A DNA stretch of 37,891 nt, from positions 1 through 37,891 of the forward strand of contig CAMVAT010000032.1 in NCBI GenBank assembly GCA_947165505.1, read 5' to 3'. This DNA comes from an uncultured Prevotellaceae bacterium. GTDB taxonomy: Bacteria > Bacteroidota > Bacteroidia > Bacteroidales > Bacteroidaceae. Shown piece by piece: positions 1-7,624 of the stretch; within the stretch, counting starts at the first letter, position 1; each line of letters starts with the position of its first letter. The notes below the pieces were generated by a model, which saw only the letters and a list, made by a program, of their open reading frames with translations, made no database searches and was not told where the DNA came from. The translations under genes and the position numbers were made by a program.

Positions 1-100
1 TTCAAAGAACATTAGACACACAGCTTTCGTTATTCTGAATTCATCGAACTCACGTTAAATAACAGACATAAGAGCCTCTCGCCTGTCGGCACAGAAAAAT

Positions 101-136
101 CCCTTGCCCCAATCATGTTTGGCGCAAGGGGTTTTT
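101..136. terminator. Probable bidirectional terminator
   Basis: The arms at 101-112 and 119-130 pair at 11 of 12 positions around a 6-nt loop. A run of five T follows on the plus strand (132-136), and a run of A precedes the stem (95-99), so it could work in both directions. It probably closes a plus-strand gene that lies left of the window. No coding region is recognisable in 1-100. Confidence 0.65.
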
Positions 137-148
137 GTTCGGAAATGA

Positions 149-340
149 CTCCATCGTACAAAAAAACATCGATTTGGAAGAGAAAGTTTAGAGCTCGCTC
201 TCCAAATCGCGTCAAAAAATACAGATTTGGAGAGCGATGTATGAAGTTTGCTCTCCAAATCGCATCAAATAACATCGATTTGGAGAGTGATGTGTGGAGT
301 TTGCTCTCCAAATCGCATCAAAAAACATCGATTTGGAGAG
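149..340. repeat. Tandem array of 53-bp palindromic units
   Basis: Three good units start at 198, 251 and 304, exactly 53 bp apart; a degenerate fourth unit lies at 149-182. Each unit is a 37-nt palindrome followed by a 16-nt spacer with related sequence. In the last unit (304-340) the arms CTCTCCAAATCG and CGATTTGGAGAG are perfect 12-nt complements around an A-rich loop, followed by TTTTCTT, so that copy could also terminate transcription. A fifth copy sits at 1945-1981, on the other side of the ATPase gene. The rest of 1-405 contains only the terminator at 101-136 and the promoter at 356-387. Confidence 0.85.
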
Positions 341-355
341 TTTTCTTCCTTTTCT

Positions 356-387
356 TTTGGCTGATTCAAGATAAAACCTTATCTTTG
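356..387 (+). promoter_or_regulatory. Bacteroidetes-type promoter of the DUF234 ATPase gene
   Basis: TTTG at 356-359, a 20-nt gap and TATCTTTG at 380-387 match the Bacteroidetes primary sigma factor consensus (TTTG, N19-20, TAnnTTTG). The box ends 18 nt before the ATG at 406, so the leader is very short. This supports the start at 406 over the upstream in-frame ATG at 115. Confidence 0.7.
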
Positions 388-405
388 TGCCATAAAATCA
401 AGATA

Positions 406-1836
406 ATGATCATAGGCAGAAAAGGAGAACAAGAGCAACTGGCGCAATGTGTGAATTCCGGGCAACCAGAATTCGTCATTTTGTATGGCCGCCGTCGGAT
501 TGGTAAAACCTACTTGGTGAGGAACTATTTCAACAACCAATTCGCATTCAGTTATGTGGGTGCACGCAATTTGACCACAGCCGAGCAACTGGAAAATTTT
601 GCTGTCGCACTCAAAGAGTATAGCCATGCAGGTATTACTCCCAAATTGGGAAACTGGCGCGAAGCGTTCCAAGCTTTAAAAGAACTGCTTCAGGGCTTGC
701 CTCAAGGACAGCGTAAAGTCGTCTTTATTGATGAGATGCCCTGGATAGACAACCCGCATTCCGACTTCGTAACTGCACTGGAAATATTCTGGAACGGATG
801 GGGGGCGTATCAGAATGATTTGCTCTTGATTGCTTGTGGCTCTGCCACCTCGTGGATGGCCGATAAATTATTTGAAAACCAAGGCGGACTGCACAACAGG
901 GTCACCCGGAGTATTTATCTGGCACCATTCACTCTCGCTGAGACGGAGGAAATGCTGACAAGTATCGGCTGTCATTGGGACCGCTATCAAATCCTTCAGT
1001 GCTATATGGTGACTGGCGGTGTGCCTTTCTATCTACGGAAGATGCAATCCCGCTTGAGCCTCGCCCAGAATATAGACCATCTGTTCTTTGCCAAAAATGC
1101 TGAATTGCGACATGAATTTTCCGAACTCTATACTTCGCTCTTCCGACATGCTGATAATTATATTCAAGTAGTGAAAGCCTTATCGGAAAAACGAGAGGGA
1201 CTGACACGTAAGGAAATCACAGAACGCACAAAAATCAATGGAGGGTGGTTGACGAAAATCATCGAAAATCTGGAACGGTGCGACTTTGTCGTCGTTTATT
1301 CGAGGTTCGGCAGCAAAAACAAGAATGCCGTCATCCGTCTTACGGATATGTTTACGCTGTTTTATTTGCGTTTCGTAAATGACAACCATGTGCAGAATGA
1401 ACAATATTGGACGCAAGCGGTGAATACGCCCGCTGTGGTTTCGTGGCAGGGACACACTTTCGAAGTAGTCTGCCTGCGGCATCTTCAGCAAATAAAAAAA
1501 GCGCTCGGCATTTCAGGGATGCTCACACAGGCGAGCTGTTGGAGAGGGAAGGCTGACGACGATCATACTCCCCTTCATGCCTCTGCTCAGATTGACTTGG
1601 TGATAGAACGGGCCGACAGGATCATCAATATATGCGAGATGAAATTTTCGCAACTTCCCTATACCGTAGATGCCGATGAAGAACGGAAACTTCGCAACAG
1701 GCTGGCGGTGTTTCAAAGTGTTACACGCACACGCAAGACGCTGGTCGTTACCTATGTCACACCATACGGTGTCAGGCACGGGCGCCATACGGGAATCATA
1801 CAAAGCGAGGTGACCATGGACGACTTGTTTGCCTAA
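406..1836 (+). CDS. AAA ATPase with C-terminal DUF234 nuclease-like domain
   Basis: A 476-residue protein of the archaeal/bacterial ATP_bind plus DUF234 family. Its exact cellular role is not established. The N-terminal P-loop ATPase shows a Walker A motif (GRRRIGKT, residues 28-35) and Walker B with acidic residues D109 and E110. A winged-helix-like middle part follows. The C-terminal part has an IDLVIE...CEMKF pattern, i.e. D-x(n)-ExK, as in PD-(D/E)XK nucleases. The reading frame is open back to 115, but that stretch only translates the palindromic repeats; the start at 406 gives the usual family N-terminus and follows a good promoter. The gene looks lower in GC than its right-hand neighbours and is bracketed by copies of the same palindrome, which fits acquisition as a cassette. 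Family assignment is firm; function is unknown. Confidence 0.88.
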   Translation: MIIGRKGEQEQLAQCVNSGQPEFVILYGRRRIGKTYLVRNYFNNQFAFSYVGARNLTTAEQLENFAVALKEYSHAGITPKLGNWREAFQALKELLQGLPQGQRKVVFIDEMPWIDNPHSDFVTALEIFWNGWGAYQNDLLLIACGSATSWMADKLFENQGGLHNRVTRSIYLAPFTLAETEEMLTSIGCHWDRYQILQCYMVTGGVPFYLRKMQSRLSLAQNIDHLFFAKNAELRHEFSELYTSLFRHADNYIQVVKALSEKREGLTRKEITERTKINGGWLTKIIENLERCDFVVVYSRFGSKNKNAVIRLTDMFTLFYLRFVNDNHVQNEQYWTQAVNTPAVVSWQGHTFEVVCLRHLQQIKKALGISGMLTQASCWRGKADDDHTPLHASAQIDLVIERADRIINICEMKFSQLPYTVDADEERKLRNRLAVFQSVTRTRKTLVVTYVTPYGVRHGRHTGIIQSEVTMDDLFA

Positions 1837-1840
1837 CGGG

Positions 1841-1921
1841 CGCACCATCTGGAACATCGTCGATGTGGCGGTGGCCGCACTGCTCGTGTGGCTCATCATC
1901 AGCGCCTTCCGACGGAAATAA
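1841..1921 (+). pseudogene. Possible remnant: C-terminal membrane segment of a lost gene
   Basis: Just after the ATPase stop, one frame reads RTIWNIVDVAVAALLVWLII followed by SAFRRK and a TAA at 1919-1921. This looks like the end of a membrane protein: a hydrophobic helix followed by a short positive tail. It has no start codon, and its base composition is closer to the genes on the right than to the ATPase. It may be the 3' end of a gene broken when the ATPase cassette arrived. It is short, so chance cannot be excluded. Confidence 0.35.
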
Positions 1922-1944
1922 CTACCTGCCCCAATCGTGCATCA

Positions 1945-1981
1945 CTCTCCAAATCGCATCAAAAATCATTGATTTGGAGAG
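1945..1981. repeat. Fifth copy of the palindrome, overlapping the ion-channel 3' end
   Basis: This copy matches the 37-nt palindrome of the 149-340 array, with one mismatch in the stem. Part of the right arm (1966-1981) encodes the last residues (NSPNQ) and the stop codon of the minus-strand channel gene. A T-rich stretch follows on the plus strand, so it may also act as a terminator for the ATPase gene. The preceding TGCCCCAATC(A/G)TG at 1927 also matches 105-117. Confidence 0.8.
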
Positions 1982-2763
1982 TTTTCTGCCTTTTCTTTCT
2001 CTTCCAGCAGCCGGTCTATCTTCTTCTCCAGGCGCTCTAGCTGTTCCTTCACATCGTCGTTGTTGTCGCTCACCATCGCATCGACAAACACCGAGTTGAT
2101 GAGCGACAGGCCGATGACGCCGCCCAAGATGAGCAGGAAAATGAAGTATAGGCGGGTGAGCAATACGCCAAGGTCGCTGTAGCCAGCTGTCACCGCGTCG
2201 GGTATCTCGTACCAGCCCTCGACCGTGAACAGGCGGAAGATGCTGTAGAGCGACTCTACCGGCGTGCCGAAATACTGAGGAGCCGACGGGCCGAACAGCG
2301 ACGTGGTGAGCAGCGCAAAGATGCACACCACGATGAAATAGCCTACGAACAGCGATGCCGAGGCTCTGAGCCCCTTGATGAAGTTGCGGCCGATATGCTC
2401 TACATCCGGGAAGAAGTGCACCACCCTGAAGAAACGGAACACGCGCAGCAGACGGAAGATAAGCAGGTATGACAAGTCGGCCATGGGCAAGAGCGTGGCA
2501 AACAGCGACGGCACCGACAGCAGCACCAGCGTGCCGTCGAGGCGGTTCCACCCGTTGCGCCAGTAGCCCCTGAATCCAAGCAGCCGCATCTTCAGCAGCA
2601 TCTCGCCCAGGAAAAACACGCAGCACAACAGGTCTACCACGCGCAGCCACCGAGCCTGAGGGTAATAGAATCCCAGAAACAGCACCACCGAGTTGACGAT
2701 GATAACGGCCATGACCACGCGGTCAAAGCGGTCTAAGAATTTTTGTGTCGTTTTGTCATTCAT
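1966..2763 (-). CDS. Voltage-gated-type cation channel (NaChBac-like)
   Basis: A 265-residue six-helix ion transport family protein of the inner membrane. Helix S4 has arginines at every third position (R104, R107, R110, R113), the classic voltage-sensor pattern. The pore loop FTVEGW (residues 179-184) resembles the FTxExW selectivity filter of bacterial sodium channels. After S6 a charged segment (about 236-260) is a likely coiled coil, as in NaChBac-type tetramers. The ATG at 2763 shares its A with the TGA stop of the upstream methyltransferase gene, which predicts translational coupling; a GTG one codon earlier is also possible. The last codons lie inside a dispersed palindrome, so the C-terminal end may be a recent extension. 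Ion selectivity is not proven by sequence. Confidence 0.85.
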   Translation of the reverse strand: MNDKTTQKFLDRFDRVVMAVIIVNSVVLFLGFYYPQARWLRVVDLLCCVFFLGEMLLKMRLLGFRGYWRNGWNRLDGTLVLLSVPSLFATLLPMADLSYLLIFRLLRVFRFFRVVHFFPDVEHIGRNFIKGLRASASLFVGYFIVVCIFALLTTSLFGPSAPQYFGTPVESLYSIFRLFTVEGWYEIPDAVTAGYSDLGVLLTRLYFIFLLILGGVIGLSLINSVFVDAMVSDNNDDVKEQLERLEKKIDRLLEEKEKAENSPNQ

Positions 2764-5702
2764 CACTTCTCTGTCAGCTTCTGGTACAACTTAAACATCT
2801 CGGCCACACACATGCTCTCGGTGAAGGTTGACTTCACCGGAAATCCGTAGGCCTCCATCACGGCGCGGTCGTTAGCCTGATGAGCCTTGCGAAGCTCAGG
2901 TGGCATGGTCACCTCATCGTAGAGGTCGGCCAGGCTGCTGTCGGGATACAGCGCACGGGCGTCTAATATGCCTTGTGCTGCCTGTTCTATCCGCACCTTT
3001 TGCGCCTCCGTGGGTGCGGGCCAGGGGAAGTTGTTATAGACGATGTCCTTGCTATAGCGGTATCGCATCTCAAGTCGTCCGCACACCGCCCGCATCCAGG
3101 CCATGTGAACATTGCTCTCTAATATACCGAAATGGTAGAGCGTGGCACCGGGGATGAGGTGTACGGAATCGCTGGCAAAGGCTTGCGGCGACATGAAACC
3201 CATGGGGATGTAACGTCGTTTTTCTGACGACACTCGAGGAATGATGATAAACGTAGTGCTGGGCATATTCTCCACATGAAACCGTGTGGGGCGGTCGGCC
3301 AACTTACGTGTTCCGGCACTTTTGCTGGCCAGTTGCAGGTCTCTCACGGCAGCCACGCGCTTAAGACAATGAGGCATCCGGTGCAGTTCCGCCGGCGTGC
3401 AGTCGCCCAGCCACAGGCAGTAGCGGGGGCACTGGTGGATGAATTCCTCGGCACCGTACCACGGGTGGAAATAGGGCGCTGACAGCGGCTCGGCTTTTAC
3501 GAATGCCTCCTTCTCTTCTTCGGAGAAGAGATAATGACCACCGTCGATGGGCTTGTTGCCTATTCCTATCGCCGGCACGTCGCACAGGGGCGCATTGCGG
3601 CTCCCGATAAAAACATCTGGAGCGTCCATCAGATATGCGTTGATGTTTTCAGCATAGACCACACGTTCGCCATCGTATATCGGGCGTGCTGCCGGCCGCC
3701 CCGACGCATGTCCTTTGACACTGAATCCCACAATCACACAATGCACATGGGCCTTGAGCGATGACTCAGAGTCCCACCGGAAGGTGCGGTGGGCAAAATC
3801 GATATGGATGCCATGCTGACAGAAAAGGGGTTCCCACAGTGCGGACACTTGTTCGCCTTGACAGATGCTGTTTGTAGAGACGAGTGCGGTGCGGGTCTTG
3901 GGCGAACGGCTCATCAGGTCGGTGGCCTTTTTATACCAGCAGCATACATAGTCCATATTGCCGACATTATTCCATTTCTCGCCGAAGATGTCAGTCACGT
4001 CTTTCTTCTGGCTTTCGCTCATCAGCCGGGCTCCCACAAATGGCGGGTTGCCCATGATATAGTCGTAGCTGATGACAGTCCGGCGTGGCAGCTTCGGTCC
4101 GTAGGTCATGTTTCCCGTTATCAGGTTCACCTCATCGTAATCAAGTATGGGTTCATTGACCATGGCTGAAGGGTTTTCGAAGACGACGTAGGTGTTCTTG
4201 GTGTGTATGGTGGGCGTGTTGGTGTCGTGCTCCACCACGTCCCACTCCATCCTCAGCGCATTGCCTTCGCGGATAAAGGCATACGGTTTCAGCGGCAGAT
4301 AGTCGATATCGCGACGGATGATGCGCTCTGTTTCACGGAGCATCTGCGACTCGCTGATCCACAACGCTGTGGTGGCCACGGTAACGGCGAAGTCGTTGAT
4401 CTCGATGCCGTGCAACTGGTTGATGCTCACCTTCACGGGGTTGGCCTCGTCGAGCCCCAAAAACGTCTGTCCGTGGTGGCGCTCACGTATCACCTCGTTC
4501 TCGAGACGGCGCAGCGAAAGGTAGGTCTCGGTGAGAAAATTGCCCGAGCCGCATGCGGGGTCGAGAAAGGTGAGCGAAGCGAGCTTGTCCTGGAAGGCAT
4601 CGAGCCGCTTGGCCCGTTTGCGCTCTACGGTCTCTTCCAGGATGGTGTCCAATTCTCGGCGCAGGTCGTTCAGAAAGAGTGGGTCGATGACCTTGTGGAT
4701 GTTTTCTATTGAGGTGTAGTGCATGCCACCGGCGCGGCGGGTCACTGGGTTGAGTGTGCTCTCGAACACGGCTCCGAAGATGGTGGGCGAAATCTCGCTC
4801 CAGTCGAAGTCAAGGCTGGCGCTTTGCAGGAGCGTCTGTCGCAGCTCGTCAGTGAACTGCGGTATCTCTATCTCTTCGGAAAACAGGCCACCGTTGGTGT
4901 AGGGGAATGCTTTCAGGTCATCCAGCAGATACCGGCTCCGCTTTTCCAAGGGAGTGTTGAGCACCTCAAAGAGCCGGAGAAGCGCATTGCGCATGTCTCT
5001 AGCATCGTAGCCGGCCAGATAGTTGTGAAACTGGTCGCGGCCGAAGATGCCTGCATCTTCGGCATAGAGGCAGAACACGATGCGCACGCAGAGGATATTG
5101 AGCCACCTCAGGGCCTCGGCCGATGTGTCGTTGTACTGAGCGAGCAATGCGTCGTAAATGCGCCCCACTATTTCGCCCGCCTTCATCGATACCTGCATCT
5201 CCTTAGTCAGGTGCTCACTCTTCTGGTCAACGAGAAACTGCAAGCGGTAATACTCCCGGCCCAGGTCTTTAAGCCAGATCTCCTCGGGCTCGCCGTTGGG
5301 CTGGTTCATGTCATAGACCAGAAACTGCTCGAAATTGCAGGTCACTATCCATTTGGGATGCTCATCCACCGGCATGTTGGCCACATAGCGCTTTGCTTGC
5401 TGAAAGGGGTTGAGCTTCGACCCGTCGCTTTGCAGAATGGGCAGGCGCAGGTCCTTCCCCAGCGACTTCTGCTCGATGAGCACCCTCGTGGAGGGGATAT
5501 GGGCATCAATGAAGTTAGTGGAGTCGACCATGCTCTGCACACGTTCTTCGTAGCGGATAAACGCCGGCAGATCCTCCACGCCGAACACATTGGTGAGGAG
5601 GTCGGCCCAGAACAGCTGACTCTCACCTCGCTCGTAACCCTTGCTCTGCCAGCGCGTCGCGAACTCGGCTGCCGCCGCCGACATCTGTTTCTCTGTCTTC
5701 AT
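2763..5702 (-). CDS. MmeI-like Type IIG restriction enzyme/DNA methyltransferase
   Basis: A 979-residue protein that probably combines cleavage and methylation of a specific DNA site. The N-terminal nuclease part shows D66, E77 and K79 in a D-x10-ExK arrangement close to that of MmeI. A helical spacer follows. The N6-adenine methyltransferase core has SAM-binding motif I (DPACGSGNF from D381) and motif IV NPPF (N552-F555). The C-terminal part should hold target recognition. The ATG at 5702 is preferred over an in-frame upstream ATG because a -7 element (TAATTTTG) lies at 5721-5728. No separate restriction or specificity subunit is nearby, as expected for Type IIG. It is followed without a gap by the ion-channel gene. 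The cleavage activity is inferred from the motif. Confidence 0.88.
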   Translation of the reverse strand: MKTEKQMSAAAAEFATRWQSKGYERGESQLFWADLLTNVFGVEDLPAFIRYEERVQSMVDSTNFIDAHIPSTRVLIEQKSLGKDLRLPILQSDGSKLNPFQQAKRYVANMPVDEHPKWIVTCNFEQFLVYDMNQPNGEPEEIWLKDLGREYYRLQFLVDQKSEHLTKEMQVSMKAGEIVGRIYDALLAQYNDTSAEALRWLNILCVRIVFCLYAEDAGIFGRDQFHNYLAGYDARDMRNALLRLFEVLNTPLEKRSRYLLDDLKAFPYTNGGLFSEEIEIPQFTDELRQTLLQSASLDFDWSEISPTIFGAVFESTLNPVTRRAGGMHYTSIENIHKVIDPLFLNDLRRELDTILEETVERKRAKRLDAFQDKLASLTFLDPACGSGNFLTETYLSLRRLENEVIRERHHGQTFLGLDEANPVKVSINQLHGIEINDFAVTVATTALWISESQMLRETERIIRRDIDYLPLKPYAFIREGNALRMEWDVVEHDTNTPTIHTKNTYVVFENPSAMVNEPILDYDEVNLITGNMTYGPKLPRRTVISYDYIMGNPPFVGARLMSESQKKDVTDIFGEKWNNVGNMDYVCCWYKKATDLMSRSPKTRTALVSTNSICQGEQVSALWEPLFCQHGIHIDFAHRTFRWDSESSLKAHVHCVIVGFSVKGHASGRPAARPIYDGERVVYAENINAYLMDAPDVFIGSRNAPLCDVPAIGIGNKPIDGGHYLFSEEEKEAFVKAEPLSAPYFHPWYGAEEFIHQCPRYCLWLGDCTPAELHRMPHCLKRVAAVRDLQLASKSAGTRKLADRPTRFHVENMPSTTFIIIPRVSSEKRRYIPMGFMSPQAFASDSVHLIPGATLYHFGILESNVHMAWMRAVCGRLEMRYRYSKDIVYNNFPWPAPTEAQKVRIEQAAQGILDARALYPDSSLADLYDEVTMPPELRKAHQANDRAVMEAYGFPVKSTFTESMCVAEMFKLYQKLTEK

Positions 5703-5720
5703 CGTCTTGCAATTTAGATG

Positions 5721-5728
5721 CAAAATTA
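5721..5728 (-). promoter_or_regulatory. -7 box for the Type IIG gene
   Basis: On the minus strand this reads TAATTTTG, matching TAnnTTTG, about 19 nt before the ATG at 5702. I do not see a convincing TTTG at the expected upstream distance. The rest of the AT-rich gap 5703-5878 holds the divergent promoter of the vWA operon. Confidence 0.5.
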
Positions 5729-5811
5729 CAAAAAAAATCAATAACCGAGACTGAGTTTTTGTTATTTAGGATGATTTGCCACGCAAAAAGCAAAAAAAAC
5801 AATAAAAATGT

Positions 5812-5840
5812 TTTGATTTTATAAAAAAATGTTACCTTTG
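5812..5840 (+). promoter_or_regulatory. Promoter of the vWA/tubulin-like/protease operon
   Basis: TTTG at 5812-5815 and TACCTTTG at 5833-5840 fit the Bacteroidetes consensus. The 17-nt spacing is slightly short. The leader to the ATG at 5879 is about 30 nt and contains CCTAACC/CCTAAAC-like repeats of unknown meaning. No further promoter is evident before the next two genes, so all three are probably one transcript. Confidence 0.6.
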
Positions 5841-5878
5841 CAAGTACTAACCTAACCAACCTAAACACGACCGATGAC

Positions 5879-7609
5879 ATGAGAAAATTACTGACTTGCC
5901 TGTTGCTCACATTCGCTATTTGCACTGTCAAAGCTCAAAAAGAGACTCAATACATCTATTTGTTTGACTGCACCACGTCGATGAAAGGTTATAAGGGGGC
6001 ACCCGACATCATCGACAAGGCCAAGGAGTGCCTGAAACGCGACATTGAACAGAAAACCGACAACTGCGACATCCTCTTCATCCCATTTCAGGGAAGCAAC
6101 CCACTGACACCTTTCTCTTTCCGTAGAGTAGATTTTGACTGGGGCAGTGTGGAGAAGCGTATCGACGAGGTGATAGACAACCCCACCAATACCGACATCG
6201 TGAGCGCATGGGACAGGGCCGTAAAGGCTTTCAACCCGCATGCACAGAACGTGCTGTACCTATATACAGACGGCAACGACAATGTGCACGGAGCCAAGGC
6301 GGTGGCCGACATGATACGCTCATGGTGCGCCACGGCTCCCGAAAACGTGCAGGCGGTCTATTACATGCTCACAGAGGCTTCGGAGAACCCGGAGATAGAA
6401 CAGGCCATCAAGGAGTGCAGCCATATCCGTGTGGCCAAAGGATTGGCCGACAAACCCATCGTGACCACGCCGGGCATCGTATGGCGCTTCGACACGGGCA
6501 TGGACACGGTGAGGGCTGAGCTCGATTTCACCTACCGGCATTCGTTCGCGGCCAAGGCGCAGGAGAACAGCCCCTACTACGATGTGCTGATCGAGGGAGG
6601 GCAGGTGCTGCAAGGGGTGGCACATCTGATGGCGGTGAAACGGGTGTCTGACACCGAATTGGAACAGCTGCCCGAGCGGCTCGACTTCGAAATCACCATC
6701 GTGCCCGACGGAGCCAGCCAAGTGGATATCATCAATCCTACATTCCCCGCCGAGGTGACCAACCGCCCCGTGTGCGCCATGCAGATGCTCGACAGCGACA
6801 ACAGCCGCGACCTGGGCGACGCAGACTACCACCCGGGGTTTATCTTCTGGAGCGAGAGCGAACCCGGGAGCGTGGAGTGCGACCTGAAAGCCGTGTTCAA
6901 CCGCCATGCGCGTCAGCAGCACGCAGCGGTGGAATATGTGGTCACGTCAGACAAGGGCGATGCCGACTACGATGTGTACTACAACGGTAAGTTATGTCCT
7001 AAACGCTCATTCATCGTCAATGCCGACGAACAGCAGTCGCTCCTTCGCATCGAATTCCATCGTGATGCCAATACCGACAAACGGCACTTCTTTGTCAAAT
7101 CCAAGGCGGCCGACAAGATGGAACTGGTGAACGGACTGCCCGTGGCTGACTATAAAATGACCCTCGCAGCCGACTACGACATCAACTGGCATCCGATGAA
7201 ATGGGTGGCGCTGATACTTGGACTCATACTGCTCGGACTGCTCATCCTTTGGTTTGCCATGCTGCGGTGGATGTTCTTCCCGCAGTTCCGGCGCGTGAAA
7301 CAGCTGAAAGTAACAGAGCCCATCTTTGCAGTGAAAAAGTTGAAAGGGGCAAGGAAAATCATCATGACCGACACGGCTCCCAAGAAACGGCAGTCGGCTC
7401 TTAACCGTATCTTTACCGGTACTGTGGTCTATTTCGTCAACCCGGCTTTCTTCAACACTTCGGTCACAGCCGAACCCGACGGCAAGAGCGTGAGGTTGCG
7501 TACGGCCAGCACCGTGCTTTGCATGCCACTCAACAAACTCAATGCGGGACAGGAGACGGAACTGGAAGACACCACGACGAGTAAGAAACTGAAAATACAA
7601 ATCTTATAA
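5879..7609 (+). CDS. Membrane-anchored periplasmic von Willebrand A protein
   Basis: A 576-residue protein, first gene of a three-gene operon. It has a signal peptide (cleavage probably after KA, residue 19), then a von Willebrand factor A fold: a MIDAS-like D30-x-T32-x-S34 motif (DCTTS) and a later TDG segment. Middle residues (about 200-430) look beta-rich and match no family I recognise. One strong membrane helix lies at about 442-467, followed by about 110 residues with basic stretches that should be cytosolic. Predicted topology is therefore a metal-dependent adhesion/protein-binding domain in the periplasm and a small tail inside. The tail could contact the tubulin-like protein encoded 15 bp downstream. 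The vWA call is good; the partner and the trigger are inference. Confidence 0.82.
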   Translation: MRKLLTCLLLTFAICTVKAQKETQYIYLFDCTTSMKGYKGAPDIIDKAKECLKRDIEQKTDNCDILFIPFQGSNPLTPFSFRRVDFDWGSVEKRIDEVIDNPTNTDIVSAWDRAVKAFNPHAQNVLYLYTDGNDNVHGAKAVADMIRSWCATAPENVQAVYYMLTEASENPEIEQAIKECSHIRVAKGLADKPIVTTPGIVWRFDTGMDTVRAELDFTYRHSFAAKAQENSPYYDVLIEGGQVLQGVAHLMAVKRVSDTELEQLPERLDFEITIVPDGASQVDIINPTFPAEVTNRPVCAMQMLDSDNSRDLGDADYHPGFIFWSESEPGSVECDLKAVFNRHARQQHAAVEYVVTSDKGDADYDVYYNGKLCPKRSFIVNADEQQSLLRIEFHRDANTDKRHFFVKSKAADKMELVNGLPVADYKMTLAADYDINWHPMKWVALILGLILLGLLILWFAMLRWMFFPQFRRVKQLKVTEPIFAVKKLKGARKIIMTDTAPKKRQSALNRIFTGTVVYFVNPAFFNTSVTAEPDGKSVRLRTASTVLCMPLNKLNAGQETELEDTTTSKKLKIQIL

Positions 7610-7624
7610 ATATCAACACAACCT

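Noticed and set aside
149..340. CRISPR-like array of three to four regular repeats
   Set aside because: The spacers are only 16 nt and resemble each other, the repeats are full palindromes, and no cas gene is present.
115..405. Longer start for the ATPase gene (in-frame ATG at 115)
   Set aside because: This stretch translates only the palindromic repeats, and the promoter at 356-387 lies inside it.
4719..5717. Long open frame on the plus strand (332 codons) opposite the Type IIG gene
   Set aside because: Mirror frame of a GC-rich gene; no protein motif, while the minus strand has clear nuclease and methyltransferase motifs.
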